From the NCBI GenBank assembly GCA_914767715.1, contig OU612068.1:18290001-18354000 (forward strand): a stretch of DNA of 64,000 bases, read 5' to 3'. The notes beneath the pieces were generated by a model, which had not been told where the DNA came from, searched no databases, and saw nothing but the letters and a program-made list of their open reading frames with translations. The stretch comes from Membranipora membranacea. Taxonomy: Eukaryota; Bryozoa; Gymnolaemata; Cheilostomatida; Membraniporidae. This document shows positions 33,974-48,900 of this stretch, piece by piece; position 1 is the first letter of the stretch; the number at the start of each line of letters is the position of its first letter. The translations under genes were made by a program, and so were the position numbers.

Positions 33974-36900
33974 CTATGTGTTTGGCACTTCTCTGACCTT
34001 TTGGTATTGTGTGAGAAATTCTTCATCATCACTGAGATCCAAAGGTAAGCTGATATCATCGTCAGAGTCTGATAAAGTAAATACATCTTCTGTGCAGTCA
34101 GTTTGTCCAGCAGTCTTACTGGAAGTGTTTGGTCCTAACAAAACATAATCGTGACTTACAACAGAATTAAGTACAAAAACAGAAAATATGGGAAGGCAAA
34201 TTCTCTTGAAAAAATCAGTTCAATTATCAGACGCATAAATAGATTCTCTGCAACAAAAACTTAGATGTTAAATGAAGATCGATAAATATATGGGTAGCCA
34301 CCATAGATTTAAAAACAGTATCTATACTGTTTTTAAATCTATGGTAGCCACCCTTCAAGCAATTTGTCCAAAACGAACACCCTATAAATGTAGGCAGTTA
34401 CCACAAGAGTGATCAGGATTGCTTGCCTGGAACAGAAAAAAACAGATTCTCAGTTCCAATAAACCTACTGTTGGTTGTGCTGCTTTCGGAGGCATTGATC
34501 TGAGTACACTCATTACTGCTACAGGCCGATAATGGGCCGAGGCCACCATCAGTCAGCTTATCTGGCTCTTGTCGTATTCTCTTAGCGATTATACCTGAGT
34601 TAGGGGAGTTTTGTTTCCTTTTTGGAGTGACATTCTCCTTAGTCTGTTCTGATTTCCATTGTTTCAGCTGACTACTTCCACTTTGCACTCCATGAGGAAG
34701 ATCTACAATTTACTAGTTGAATTATTAATGTGGACAATGCACAAAATAACATGATAGCTAATGTTGCATATGACCTTGAATAGGGGTAACAGCCTAGATT
34801 GTAGGCTGAGCTACTTGGTGAACTACTATTTAACCTTGTTAAATCAGATGTAGAATGTGGTAGTAGAGTATCTAAATGTAACAATTATTATTAGATGTGT
34901 GGTAGTTTGAAAACAGTGTGGAGTTGATCGTAGATACCTTCCAAATATGAGACCACTTTACTCCAAAGCGAATTTTCTCTGAGATTATTCACATGTCCGA
35001 TTATAAACAGGTGATGTTTCCCTCTGCTCAGTGCAACATTCGTTCTCCTACAATAAAAAGATTCTGTTATGTACAACACTGGCGAAATAGTCAAGACAGC
35101 TACAAAAAAAATACTCACACAAACTGGAGTTGTGCTCTAATTTGACATGAGAGGACAACCTATATTTTCAGAATTAAGATTGATCTTTTCAATTGAACCA
35201 GGGAGTGTGGTAATACCATTGGATACATATTTCTTTACATGCAACGATAGAAGCATAGGTTGATTGATTTAATTGAAACATATCGTCTTGCAAATGCTAA
35301 TGCGGTCTGATTGAGCAGTACTAAGGACCACATTTAAGATTTCATATCACAAATTTTGTTTCTTCATTACAGGAAATTCATTGGGAACATAACGGCAGCA
35401 AAGGGCAAAATAATGCGGTAAATCATGAAATGCAAATGTGTAATGAAGTCTTTGCAGTACTACATGTCAAGTACATTGCGTACAACAATGGATTGCTTAT
35501 TTTGGGTGATTGTTGAGTATTGAGGTTCATGCTCCTAACTTTCCTTCTATTGAATTTTTCGACAAACGCCACAATCGAATCAAAATATTCCCTAGATGTA
35601 AAGCCATATAAAAAAGAAAAATGTAGATCTTCCAATTAGTTACAAGTTTCCCGTATATGGTAAATGCACAACTTTAGTACCCCAATTATAAGGCATAGGC
35701 TAGGCTAGGAGCCCCAAAAAGAACTTTCAGAGGTCACTAGGAGTCAACCTCAAATATTTGGTTTGAAGTTAAAAAAGTTATAAAAAGTAATATATCACAT
35801 TAAGACTTTGGCAGGATAATCCCACAAATTTTCAGCATCATGAATTGCGTTCTGCATGCCTATACTGCCTATACATACTAGCATGATCAGGCTGAGATGA
35901 GAAACTTTAAGTTCTGTTCTTTATCTAGATGATTCGGACAGTATAGTTAACCAGCAGTGAGAATTACATCAAAATTCTTAGGAGCCTGATCATATGTGTA
36001 TGCTTTTCTGGTGCGGTCACCATCAGGCAGATACAGTGGTGCTGTCAGTTTTCATTGGCAACTTGTTTTTATCCTGATTTTATGCCTGTGCAGTGCTTTT
36101 TTCCTGCCAGAATCTGCTTTTTCAGAGACCAACTTTATCACAGCTGAAAAACTTGTGATCGTAATCGATCAATCAAGTCAAACTGTAAAATATGTGCTCA
36201 CCTGACATCATCAACGAATCCCATCTGAGCCGTCCTGACTGAGGATAATATAATTATGTCTCTCTCTGCTCCCTGGAAAGAATCCACTGTAGCTACTTGT
36301 ATCTTCTTATATCTATATTGAAAAGGAGATGTGTCTTATAATGCAGTAAAAAACTGAATACATTGATGGACACAGTGTATGACATTCTGTAACAGCAAAT
36401 AACATTCTGTCAACAATAATGATTATTGTCAAGAACAATAGACACTTATTCTTTCAACCTAAACAATAATCCTGTCCTTAGTGTGTTGTCACACCTTGTG
36501 AACAGTGAGGATGGGCTATACACCTCCCACCCTCCCTGTCGTAACTCAGCTGACATCAGTGACAGTCGATGGAAGACTCACCCTGACGTCTGAGTGAGAG
36601 CAGACTGGATTTTATATACTTGTGCCTTGTACAGAGTAATAACTCCGATCTGGTGATTCTCCACACCGTTTGACAAAAGATATTGAATGAGGTGACATGC
36701 AAATACAGCTTCTTCATCGTTGTAAAAGCTGGCATTGCTGTATTTCTGATGACCCAGAACATTGTAGAGACAAACTGGAGGCAGGCCATTCTGAAATAAA
36801 AATCAAGAATGTACATGGCCAGCCTATACCAACAATCAATTCACAACGATTCACGTTTCCTTGATACCTTTTCATGATAACTTTCAACTTGTCTATAATG

Positions 36901-39900
36901 TTGAATTTCTTTACATTACTTTCACTCACAAACTTGACAAACGCTGATGAACTACTACTAAACACTATTAGACTTACAGCAAGAGGTTTCCTCTGATCAG
37001 CGGTTATCCCGTCTTCTAGCTTACCACCATAGAAGAGATCACGACAGAGTGAGCTGATAGCTGGGTGGCATCTGTACTGTGTTACTAGTTCACTTACAGG
37101 AACGCCCTACCATATGTAACATAGGCAATATTATTGTATGGGATATTGCTTTTGTATGAGATATTACTATCATTTGGGATGATGTTAGTACATCCTATGC
37201 GAATATGTCAGTACAACATGTGCGATATTGTCAGCAACAAACCAGGATCAAGCTTCATAATCAATATTCTGAAAACACCCAAAAAGTATTGATACTAATA
37301 GCGATAAAGAATAAGATATACGAGGGTCTGTGAAATGGTTCAACCGATCAAACCAGATTAATAAAGAAAATAGGGGTCAAACAAATTATCAATGTTACTT
37401 GGTTCTATGCTTTAGGCAGAAAAGTTAAATATTTTCTTATACATTGGACATTAGAAATTACAAATAGTGTACTCACCATAAGACTGAGTCTGTCAAACAT
37501 TGTCTGTTCCAGACCGTATTCATGAGTGGACTCGCTCGACTGAATAGTTGGTCTCAGTTGCTGAAATAAGCAATAACTTCTCACCTCAGCAAAATAATAT
37601 CATATTACTACAATGGGAGGGGGGTATGCTGTTGGCTCAGAATGCCATTGCAAAATCTAGTTTACTCCGGACAGACACCCCATTACAATGAATGTAAATC
37701 ATAATAGTTGTTATATTATTGTTTCAGTTGTGTTTTGTCTCTTAAGATTTTCACCAAAACAAGATTTGCACGAGCTCATTAGCTGGCTGCCTCGTCCAAA
37801 ACCACTGATGAGATAGGCTCAGGAGAGACTACAGCTACAGAGAAAAGAACTCTGGTTTAAAATTCACAAAAATGAATGTTTGAACTGATATACATACCCT
37901 GGGGTCACCAACAAGAACCAATCGTGAACAAGCCGCTCGTTTGATTGGTAGTAGAGATAAAGGTTCTGTCATCTGACTGCATTCATCCAGCAATACCACC
38001 TGATCAATAGAATTCATTCATTTAATGTGAATAATAACTTCCTTAGTCAAAACAACTGTATGATGTAAATTTGTCAATACTGATGATTATCATTGACTGC
38101 TTGGAAATGTCACGAACTCAAACCAAGTAAAAAACAAAAGTCAGATGGCTGGTGGTCAGCAGAAATTTCTATGGTAGTGAAATAATGTGTGTGTGTGTAA
38201 ATATTCTAATAATGAATACACTGAAAGGAAAAGCCCAGAAATAAAAAAAGTGAATTTAACTCTTACTCATTGACAGCCAATATGTTATTTGATATTTGTA
38301 TGCATCAATAGGTAAATTCGCGCCCTTGGTATCTATATTAAATAATCATTAATCATAATCAGTTTCATGGGGAAATCCAACTGAATCCAACTTGAATTCA
38401 AGTTGTCTCCCTATTACCAATGAGGAGATAATTCTAAGTTTCATTTGGCTGATATAGAAAAACCGTATACCTAATCATAAAATCTATTCAGTTGGATTTC
38501 CCCATGAAAATGATTATGATTAATGATTAATAGATACCAAGGGCGTGAATTTACCTATTGACTGATATATATATATATACATTATAAATTTTTATTCGCT
38601 AAATAAAAGTGGATATTTATATTATCAGTCAATAATGTAGGGTGCTTGCTAGCCAAATCATGCCACCTATCAGGTATGTCTATCTGATATCTAAACAGGG
38701 GATAGCTACTGACTTAAAAATAGCACTTTACTAACCTTGAAGGAGAGATTGTCTAGCACAGGAAATGAGCAGGCAGCACATGTCACACCTATAACCCTGG
38801 TCTTACCAACTCTCTAAAATAAATTGAGATGAATGCAGATTGTAGAAAAGATACAAAGCAGAAAATTGAAATGTTTAGGTTTTAGTAATCAAATCACTTC
38901 CATTGTGGTGATTAAACTCCAGGAGTGAAAGTAATAATGTGATATTTGGCTTTAATGCTGTTTCATTTGAAAATATAATACAATCAAAGCATAAAAAATA
39001 ATTAAATGACATGCATGTGTTGGTCTCAGAGTATGATTTGGTGCCCTCAACATGTTTATTCAGCCACTTATAATTTAAATCATTTTAATTTATGTTCTTC
39101 TCATGTGATGCAAATAAATGCAGCAAATCACGTTATGCAGAGTTCATTGTGCAAAGCAATGGATTGCTAATTTTGGGTGATTGTTGAGCATTGAGAGATA
39201 GCATTCCTTCGTTTACAGAACGCTAGAGTGTGTGACATTCATTTTTAGATTTTTGGAGTAAGAGAAGCTGTGTACCTTCACACAAATATAGTTCAAATAT
39301 CTCAAAAAGGTATGAAACCACATTCATCAAAGGCTATAATGTTCTGGCATTCATTATGCTGAAATTTAACTGACTGACAGCTTCTCATTTTGTGGTTTTG
39401 AAGAATATCTGAAAAGTTGGTCCGGATGTACAGTATACACAGGCAATAGAAAGAAGATCTCCAAAAGCCAGCCAACAATGCACAAGTTCTAAACTGTACT
39501 TTTTGCCTCAATAATAACTACCTTCCAAGAGGTAACCATGTCTAAAACTGTTTGAACAGTTAAAAAATATTAAATCAAATTGCCAATGCAATTTAAAAAA
39601 TTAAAAATATTTTTGATATGTTTGATATTCATTCTGATAGGTTGGAGTCCAAAGAGTGTTATTTTGACTGTACACATTTCCGCTAGAATAGAATTAATTT
39701 TTACAGAGACTTTACGCCCATTTGCGGTGCGTTCGGGAACAATAATTTTGAAGTGTCATACATACATGGCCCTATCAATGCCAAAAAAACTAAGCTCTAA
39801 ATGTCAGCGAGAAATATGCCAAGAGCTTGACCATGTATTTATTGCAGACTTTTTAGTCCCATAACTCATACTATTAAAAAAATTTAAATCACTTTGGTTT

Positions 39901-42900
39901 TAATCCCATGGTTGGTTTTTAATGCTATAGTTTGAAAAGATGCACTGCAGGATTCTTTTATTCTCCATGTGTTTATTACATTGTTGGCGCAGCCTTCCAA
40001 AGTAAGTCAGCTAACTGGGTTAAGAAATAAACTTAAATGAGCAAATCCTACTCATTTTACAGCAGGAATTCAACTTGAATATTTTAATTCTGATGAAGCA
40101 GGTAAGAGTTATAATAATCACCTCAAAATTTCTCTGCTGTCTTAGAGCCAAAACAAGCCAGCGGACTGGAAGGTTTGTTTACCTTATGAACACAAACCTT
40201 ATTGTTTTGATATTTCGCTCATATTAAATCAAACTAAAATTTCAGTTGAAATGTTAGTTTGAAAGCCTGCATGCAACCTACTGAACAAAAACCAGAAGTG
40301 GTCATACCTGTTTGTTTAGTCCACTTTTGTGCTGAGATATGCTCTTCCGTACATCTCTATAAAATAACGAAAAAAAGCTTCTCTCACAAATCTGTGTCAC
40401 TAGATTCTACTTCTGTTTTCTTGTAAGACACAAGTGCATCTTTCACCAAACAGTCTCAGGACAGCAAATAAACAGAATTTCTGGAAAGTATTAGTAGGAT
40501 GATGAAAGGCGTTACTTACTGCTTATCAATTAGACTCAGCTCATCATTCTTCAGCATATCCTGAAGTTCTCTCATCTCCGTGTTTGCGTTACCAGATGAA
40601 TGCATGCTGTGGAACACATTGAAAACGTCACTTAGTCAGCCAATGAGTGATGTCACACTGAATGCATGTGAGTTGAATTATGATTGACTTCCACGAAGAT
40701 CAAACTTAGATTGTATAATTAAAGATCTGATTTAATGGAAATGAATCCGTTGTTACTACAAGAGTCAAGTTTTATTTCCTAATAATCTTCCAGAACATTA
40801 AAAATAAAAACCTCTGCTGTCAGACCATAAAAGAAGTTCTTATTGTTATTGTTGCGTTCTGAGAATACTACAGCATCTATTATGTCAAGAAGGTTTATAG
40901 CTTTAATGGAATTCATACCTGTGAGAGAGGATAGGCTTTGCTATTTTCTTCAAGCTACCAACACGCAGGAAATTAGTGTAACCTTGATCCAACAAACTAA
41001 AGAAAACATAATATTGGTGGATTGAAAATGAATATTGAGCTTAGCAGTTTCAACTCCAGGATTTTGTCAAATGTGATGCGAAATCATTTATTTTTGTAAC
41101 AACAATAAAAATTGGATCTTGCCCAGTTATAGGGCTCTCTGCTTGTTTCACGGAAGATTGAATATTGTTTCTTTTAGTTGAAGAAAAGACTAGGTCAGTT
41201 TGAATGAAATCTGAAGAGGAGATTTCCCAATTTCGAGGTAAAATTGCCCTTTTGCCCAATGCTGGCTCAGTTCTTCAGATGTAGTATTCAGTTTTATGTC
41301 CTTTCAACTGGTTGTTTTCAAGAATTTATTCTGAAAATGACAGTTTTAAAATTGAAGACTGCTCTATTTTCTCTGTAAAAATTGAAGACAGCTTTGCGTG
41401 CAAGGAGCTCGGGTTATGTTGTTGATATCAAGCCTTTACTGACCTCTCATCAGCCATTAAAATGAGCTAGCATGACTGAAATATACAAATCTGAAAAAAA
41501 CATGTGAAAAACAAAACAAAGTATCACTACAGACACCCAAGTCAAACTTACCTCAGCAGAATCCTATCCACAGCCACATTAGTCATCGATGCTACCAGTA
41601 TCTTAGACTGAGCATATATAGAATCACCTGTATTATTTTCTTCATTGTCTATGATCTCTAATACTGAGGCAATGAACTGCACCACAACAGAGAGCAGATA
41701 GCTCTTTCCAGCTCCAAACACACCTAATTAAAATAAAGGATTTATGATAATCAATCAATACTTCCAACTAACCGACTACCAGCAAAACCTTTTTCCTATC
41801 AATGGTTTGGAAACTAGGTAATTATCTGAATACCATTTTTGTCACTATATCGATAAGCAACCATTTTTTGCTAAAAATCAATATATGATATTGGGTTTTT
41901 TAAATCAACACACCTTTGATGAGACAGATAGGTTTGGCCGTAGCGGTTGCAGTATTAGCTGAAGCCTGAAACATAGCAGCCACAGATCTCAGAGCATCGG
42001 CCTGTCCTGGGTTCAGTGTGTATTTATCAATCATAGAAAAAACCAGCTCACTCTGCAAAGAGGATTGTGTGATTTCCGTTAGCATGACTGGGGAGGTTTT
42101 GGTCTGACCTGCTCACCAAGCCTGTCCGTATGCCAACTAGAGAGTACATATTTCAGCATAAACTGATCACTGTATCAAGAGGAATCATTACGGACAACAC
42201 GCATAACCCAGCATTCCTTCTTTTTCTTTCTGTTTCACAATTGATAGATCGGTTTTTTTCAACCAACATTTTTAGTATACCGGTACCATAAACGGTTACC
42301 ATATACCAGCACCATATACCAATATCAGATACCATATAGCGTTGGCGCTGCCATATACCATTGCCAGTATACCATTACCATATATCATTACCATATACTA
42401 GTCCCATATACCCATAGCCGTATACCATAAGCATATACCATAACCATATACCATATACCGTTATACCATATACTATATACCGAACCACTCGTTTCAACTT
42501 AGCCAACACTCTTGTGAGCAATTTTAAATGGAGACTAAAAACAGTGGGTGGTCGATCCATTAATTCCACTTTACCAGATGAACGGAACTCCCTACCATCC
42601 TACCTTCGCAATCTCTCTTCCACCTCCTCATTTAAATCACAATTAAAAACCCATCTGTTCCGTGAAGCATATACCCCGTATCTGTAGGTTTTATAGTGGA
42701 TTTTTAGGTGCTGGGCAGTTGCCACTTCTCATTAATAATTTTATGATAACAAAATTTGAATCAATTTTATTCATTTAACCAGCAACAGGCTTATTTCATA
42801 GTATATGTATCTATTTTAACCTTTTATTCACATTAACAACGCTTAGAAATCATTGTTTTTTAAACAATTTTACTAAGCGTTTCATAAATAAACTTTATTA

Positions 42901-45900
42901 TTATTATTACTATAAACCTGTACTTTATACCAGTACCACAGTATGATGAGACTATAACTAACCACAATCTCTTCCGATATTAGGAGGCTGGATTTGTTGC
43001 TGCTGCTTGTCGGCACTTCAAACTGTCCCGTTCTTCTCTCAGTCCCACTAAATACATAAGAACTCATTTTGTTTAAAATGACAGCAAGTGCCTACATTCA
43101 ATCATATACACTCACTATACCCTTCTTCAGAATATCGCGACACAGGTCAAATTATTGTGTTCAATGCCCAAGGTTCCAGTACATGGGAATTCATGCAGTG
43201 CTGGCCAGTATGCATTTGGAAAACATGCAATTGAGTGAGTGGAACAAGATTTTATGCATCAATTTGTTAAAAAAAAATTCCTTTCGAGAATCATCAATTT
43301 GTCAATGCTGGAAACAACCAGTTGACAGATGAATCACTATATCAGAGAAAAGGCTACACCAGTGTACATGTTACAACTTAGTAGTTCTTAAACTTGAACC
43401 TGCACATAATACATAATATGTGACCACAGGGGATTACCTGGGATGTATGATCCATGGTAAGATAGGTACAGTCCTAGCACTGAGATCCTTCAGATTTGAT
43501 AAACAGACCAACTCTGTAGAGACATTGGCAGCATGAATAGCGTGACACTCAGCACCATCAGGCCAGTTACTGCTGCTGTAACTACGAAGGATAAAAATAG
43601 CATAGATGAAATTAAAATCATCATACGTAAAGTGTGTTGTTAAGGTCTTCAAGGAAGAGGTGGATATTAGATAAAGTTAAATACAAGGGTACAATTTTAA
43701 TAACTTATGGTAAGAAGTGGAAATGAAGAGAAACAAAAGAGTTGGGCTACTGGACACTAAATCAATAACAAGACATGGAGAATATTCATAGATGTTAGCA
43801 ATATCTACTTCATGTTACTTACCCTGCGATTGGTGTCAGCTCCAGTTCGTTATCACAGTTGGGGCCGTAGAAGGCACTTTTAGCTAGGAATGTTTGTCCC
43901 ATCTGGTCAAACTTGAGAGACTGAGACACTACCCATAAGTCATCTAGAAATGGTAAGTGTAATTGGGTGTGACTATAGTTGAAATATTTTCCTTGTAGCA
44001 TACTATATATCGTATTAACATAAAATATAATATATATATACAAATTTTTTGTCAGTGTTGTCCTCTAAATGTCAAGGAGGGCACAACTTATAGTTAGGAA
44101 GTGGCTCTAAATTATATTGATGTTGTCATGAATGCACAACAGTTTCATGGGAAAGTGATTACAGCCTAACAGCTGACCTATCATCGATTCACACTTCTGA
44201 AAACATTCCATTTTTACAACAGATGTAACACCAACTCGAAAACAATGTCACCTAAGTTATGACACTATCCGAACAAAGACACTCCAATATATAACAAAAC
44301 AGCATCAAACATGCTCCAGTTAAAAAACTGTTTTTGTAATTACTATTAAAGTCATGGTAAGATAGGACAGTAATATAGATTATTTTAATGAAGAAAAAAG
44401 GCAATACACCATACCTTTTGTGTATGTTGACGCCTTTTCCTTTCTGTTCAGTCGTAAATATAGAGACTGATTGGTGCTTGTACGGCCATTCCATTTCTGA
44501 AAGCATTGAAAACAGGCGTTTTCAATAGACAGTTTTCTGAGCTCGGATTTAGGCCTCAATTTGGAGTTGTCCTCTCTCCAGTTTGGTACTTTGAACCCAC
44601 GTCGCATAGGAAAAACGTGCTGAAAAGAGGGTTATCTTGAAAACCGCTTATAAAAGGATAAAAATTATTTTTGATTCAGAATCTGCAACATCGAAAACTC
44701 ATATGGACATAGTTTGGGAAATAATTTTAGTATTTGGATAGTCAATTATAACATTTTCCGCCTGTTTTCCGGACAATTTGGCAGAATATTTCATGAGTTT
44801 CGTCACTAAAATTGAGATTAATTATCAACATTCAGGGTTTTCAATAGTGCTGACTCTGAATCAAAAATCATTTTTATCCTAACATTAGCGATTTTCAATA
44901 TACCCCTCTTTCAGCAGGTTTCTCTAATGCGGCGTGGGTTAAAAGTACCAAACTGGAGAGGGGACAACTCCGAATTGAGGCATAGATAAGAGCTCAGAAA
45001 ACTGTCTATTTCAAAATTAAATTTTATTTTTCATCAGCAGCATCAGCAGTGCAAACACTAAAACAAAGCCAAATGACAAATAAATATTCTTATCACAAAG
45101 ATAAAAAAAAGAATATCTGGACTGTTAAAAAATTAACAGGCCAGTAATCAGCCAGTTCAAGCAAGCCAATGACACTTCAAGACTTACATTGAGGCTGCTC
45201 TTTTGTGTCATATCTTATTCTCCATATTCTATTCTATCATGTGAGCAATTACCGGCTTTAGAATGTTGAGGGAGTTATGGTCTCTCAAACTTTCAAGGTG
45301 ATGACCATCAATTGGCATGGGAATCCTTGCACTACGTCACATTTATTATGAATAATGCCACATACAAAATATTACGGGCGCATGTGGGTCTTCTTACCCG
45401 AGACATGAACGCATCAGATCTTCTTGTGAGCTGTATGGCACAGTAAAAGCTGATTGCCTTTCCACAGTAGAATGCCTCCACAGCCTGAGGACTTGATAAC
45501 TGGAGACGGGTGGTAGATGATACGCCCTGAACGGACGGTGGTGCAGAAGAAGCAGTAGATTGAGCCTTGTCAGCCCATTCAAAAAACTGAAAGTCAAAAA
45601 CAAAGAAACAATATTCCTTTGAACAAAGAAAGAGAAATATGAGAATATCTCAGACTTTCCTATTATCAATTGATCATGTGACCTCTCTGGTACGCTGTTA
45701 GAGCTGGGGAGATCTAAGATTGCCAATATTTACATAGACAAAGATAATGTAACAGCAAACAAACCGAAAGGAATTTCCAGAGATAGTGAAATTTGTTTAG
45801 ACTTTTTTAAACCTTTTCTTGCAATCACCATTTTAAGTATGCTTTTCATCTCGATCGCGCATGTTCTAATCGGCACTGAACAGTTAATAAAGCGGATAAA

Positions 45901-48900
45901 ATTTGTTTTTGAATGTCACCATGGTAGTTCACCGATAATCTTTACATAGAACGTCACTACCTTGCATTGTTGGTCTCTGGAGTTGCCACAGGCATAGAAC
46001 ATCCTTCCTTTATTCTTTCCTTCCTTCTTCACAGTAACCATCTTAGAAGGCACCCCATGTTTACATCGTGGGTTACCAGAATTAGCAGCAGCTGGAGACG
46101 CTTTTTTAACTTTGGGTGCTAAAAAACGATATACTAGCTCAGGAAAATGCTCATTGACTAATACCATTCTTCCTTTTCTATCATCCAATGGGATCCAATG
46201 GGATTCATGTGTTCTGTGGTAGGAATTTCAGTATGAATTTTTATCTAACCCTTGCTAGTTTTTGAAGATCAGTAACTGTATTGCATCAAATCGTAACGTT
46301 ATGACTTCATGTGTCACACCACCCACTGCTTGGTGCTGAATGCTTGCCCAGTATTGTTAACTTTCTTCTCAATATCAAAAAAATATTATCTAACAGCCAT
46401 CAGTGTTGCATTACCACATTGCCTATAGCGGGCTGGATCGGTTTTTTTTTCAAAAGTCAGGTCATTTTACTTTTTTTCAGAAAGCTTCTTACTTAAACAA
46501 TCACAAAGATCATTGATATCATTGATACTCTCAGTTTGACAGTTCTGGCGCAATAACTATGTCCAATGGATTCAACCTACGTTAGCATATTACTCCCGAT
46601 CAGACACCAAACATACCATTTCTGTGTGAGTCAGCACTGTGGTATTCCATGTCTTTTAGGTTATCATCATTTATCTCCACACTGGATAGAAGCTCATGAT
46701 ATCTCTGAGATAAGTCTAACAAAATTATATTGATTTGCTCTGCAAAACCAAAAAAAATCACAAGTCGATAATGCATGATAATGTACCATTTCAACATCTT
46801 TTCTCAGCCATAATATAAATACATGATTCATAAACTAAAAAAAAGCTCATAAAAAGGATTAGTGAATATTGAAAGTAAACAGGTCGATTTGATTTACTAT
46901 TAGAAAAGATGCTTATAAATGGAAGATTATTATTATTAATATTAACCCACACTTGAGAATCCATTCAACCATTCATCCCACACAACTGGAGCGCCAACTT
47001 ATCCTATCCAAAAATAACAAGTCTGTTATCCATTCCCTTGAAGTTTTGTGGTATTTATTCCTGTGGCATTTCTAGTATAATATATGTTATAAATGCCATG
47101 ACTAAAACAATTACTGGCTAACACTAATTAGCCAGTCTGCTACCTCACATAACAGGATGTGATGTCGTATTCCTTTGTTTATTATGATCACCACAATGCA
47201 GTGACTTTATTGTTCAATTCATATAATAAAATATATATCATATTAAATCATGATATATAATATAATATATAATAATAAATATGTATACTAATAGATTGAT
47301 AAGATGTGTATCATGATGGTACCTCTGAGAACTTGTTCCAGCGTCTGTTTGTAATCTGTAGTAGTTTTGTAGTTTATTGGAATGCTCATACTCCTAGTTG
47401 GCTTCTCCATAGCCTCATTAGATGAAGGAAATCGAAGAGTCCAGCAGTCCACCATGGGCTATAGACAACAAAATAACTTTCTCTGTGAGTAACCAAGGAG
47501 TCAAATCCCACTAACAAACTAGGTTTTCAAATGAGCCCAACAGAGTGTCGTAAAGTTGATAAAAATAATAATTTCTCTACAATTTGAGAAAAAAAAATTA
47601 AACACCAAAATAATTCTATGAAATTAATAAGATTCCGTCTATATGGCCTACAAGTCATGCCTATTGACTATGCCCATATTCATAAGAGATACTGAAGGCG
47701 TTTCCAATTATACAAACATACAACCAAAACCTATTTTTGTCATGATCTCATGCAGGGGTTTCCGTTGAAAGCAGGAATACACCAATATTTAGACAAATCT
47801 ATCACAATTCGCAACTAAATTACATAACTTACTAACAAGATTTTGATATATAAGGCCATGAAAGAAGCTTCCAAATGATTGGCCTCTCATGCCCAATTGA
47901 GCACTGCCTTTTGTAATCTCACCACCATTTCTGTTTCCATTGGCCAACACCGTTCATGGCTCTTCAGACCAGTCAAGTACTGCTGGCCAAAGCTCGCAAC
48001 TACATGCACAATCAATAACTTTCCTACCTTGTCTGCAGCGTTGAGGATTGAAGCACCTGTCTGCTGTGTAGGCAAACTGTTGGCCTCTGCGTTTGTAGTA
48101 CAGCTTACAGTCTGTTGTTGTAGGGGATAATAATCTTTAGCTAGCTTAGATGGCACTGCTGTCTGCTGTTTCTCATAACCAAACTTTGATCTAGCTTGCT
48201 GTATCTTCTCAGCAGGCAGCTTAGAGCTGAATAGACTTGAGCTTCCATTAGACATATTAGAGGGTGGGAGCAACTTAGTGGCTCTGTATGCCCCAAATTC
48301 TGCAAAAGGTAAGAATGATCAAAATAAATCGGTGTTAGATTACAAAAAAATTACCCCTTTTATGATAATAATATAGATCAAAAACTGTGAAACTTTACAA
48401 CCAAGGACTCACATCCAACTCCTTGACACAACTCATACCTTGAAAGCATCTGGTAGATGCCAAAGTAGTTGCAGCACTAACTGATATCCAACAATAATAA
48501 TGAATGTTTGGTAATCCAGATGATAAGAATGTGACATGAGAGACAAAGAGAGTGTCAGCTTTTTACGTCATGCATAGCGTTGTGCTCAACAAAGCGCTCA
48601 AAACAATTCAAACTCAAAGAAGACAGTAAGGACACCAACTGTACCTTTTACTCCATACGGAAAATTACTACTACTAGTGTTGCTAAGTATTTTATGCCTA
48701 AATAATCATATATTTTAATTCATGATTCCGAAGCAGAAATATCTTCAAGAAAATGTCTGCAATGGATGTAGAGCTGGAAATAGAACAAGAGTTACAGGTT
48801 GTCAGAAAGATGTTTGAGGACTTTTCAATTACAAGAGAGCAATTGCTTAAAATTCAGCACGCTATTTTCAATCAAACAGCAATGGCAACACCAAAAGTGA

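Noticed and set aside
42275-42482. CRISPR-like array
   Set aside because: The units are degenerate and contiguous without unique spacers, and the genome is eukaryotic; it is a simple tandem repeat.
47215-47285. Palindromic A+T-rich run with ATATATCATATT words
   Set aside because: Low-complexity A+T sequence without defined ends.
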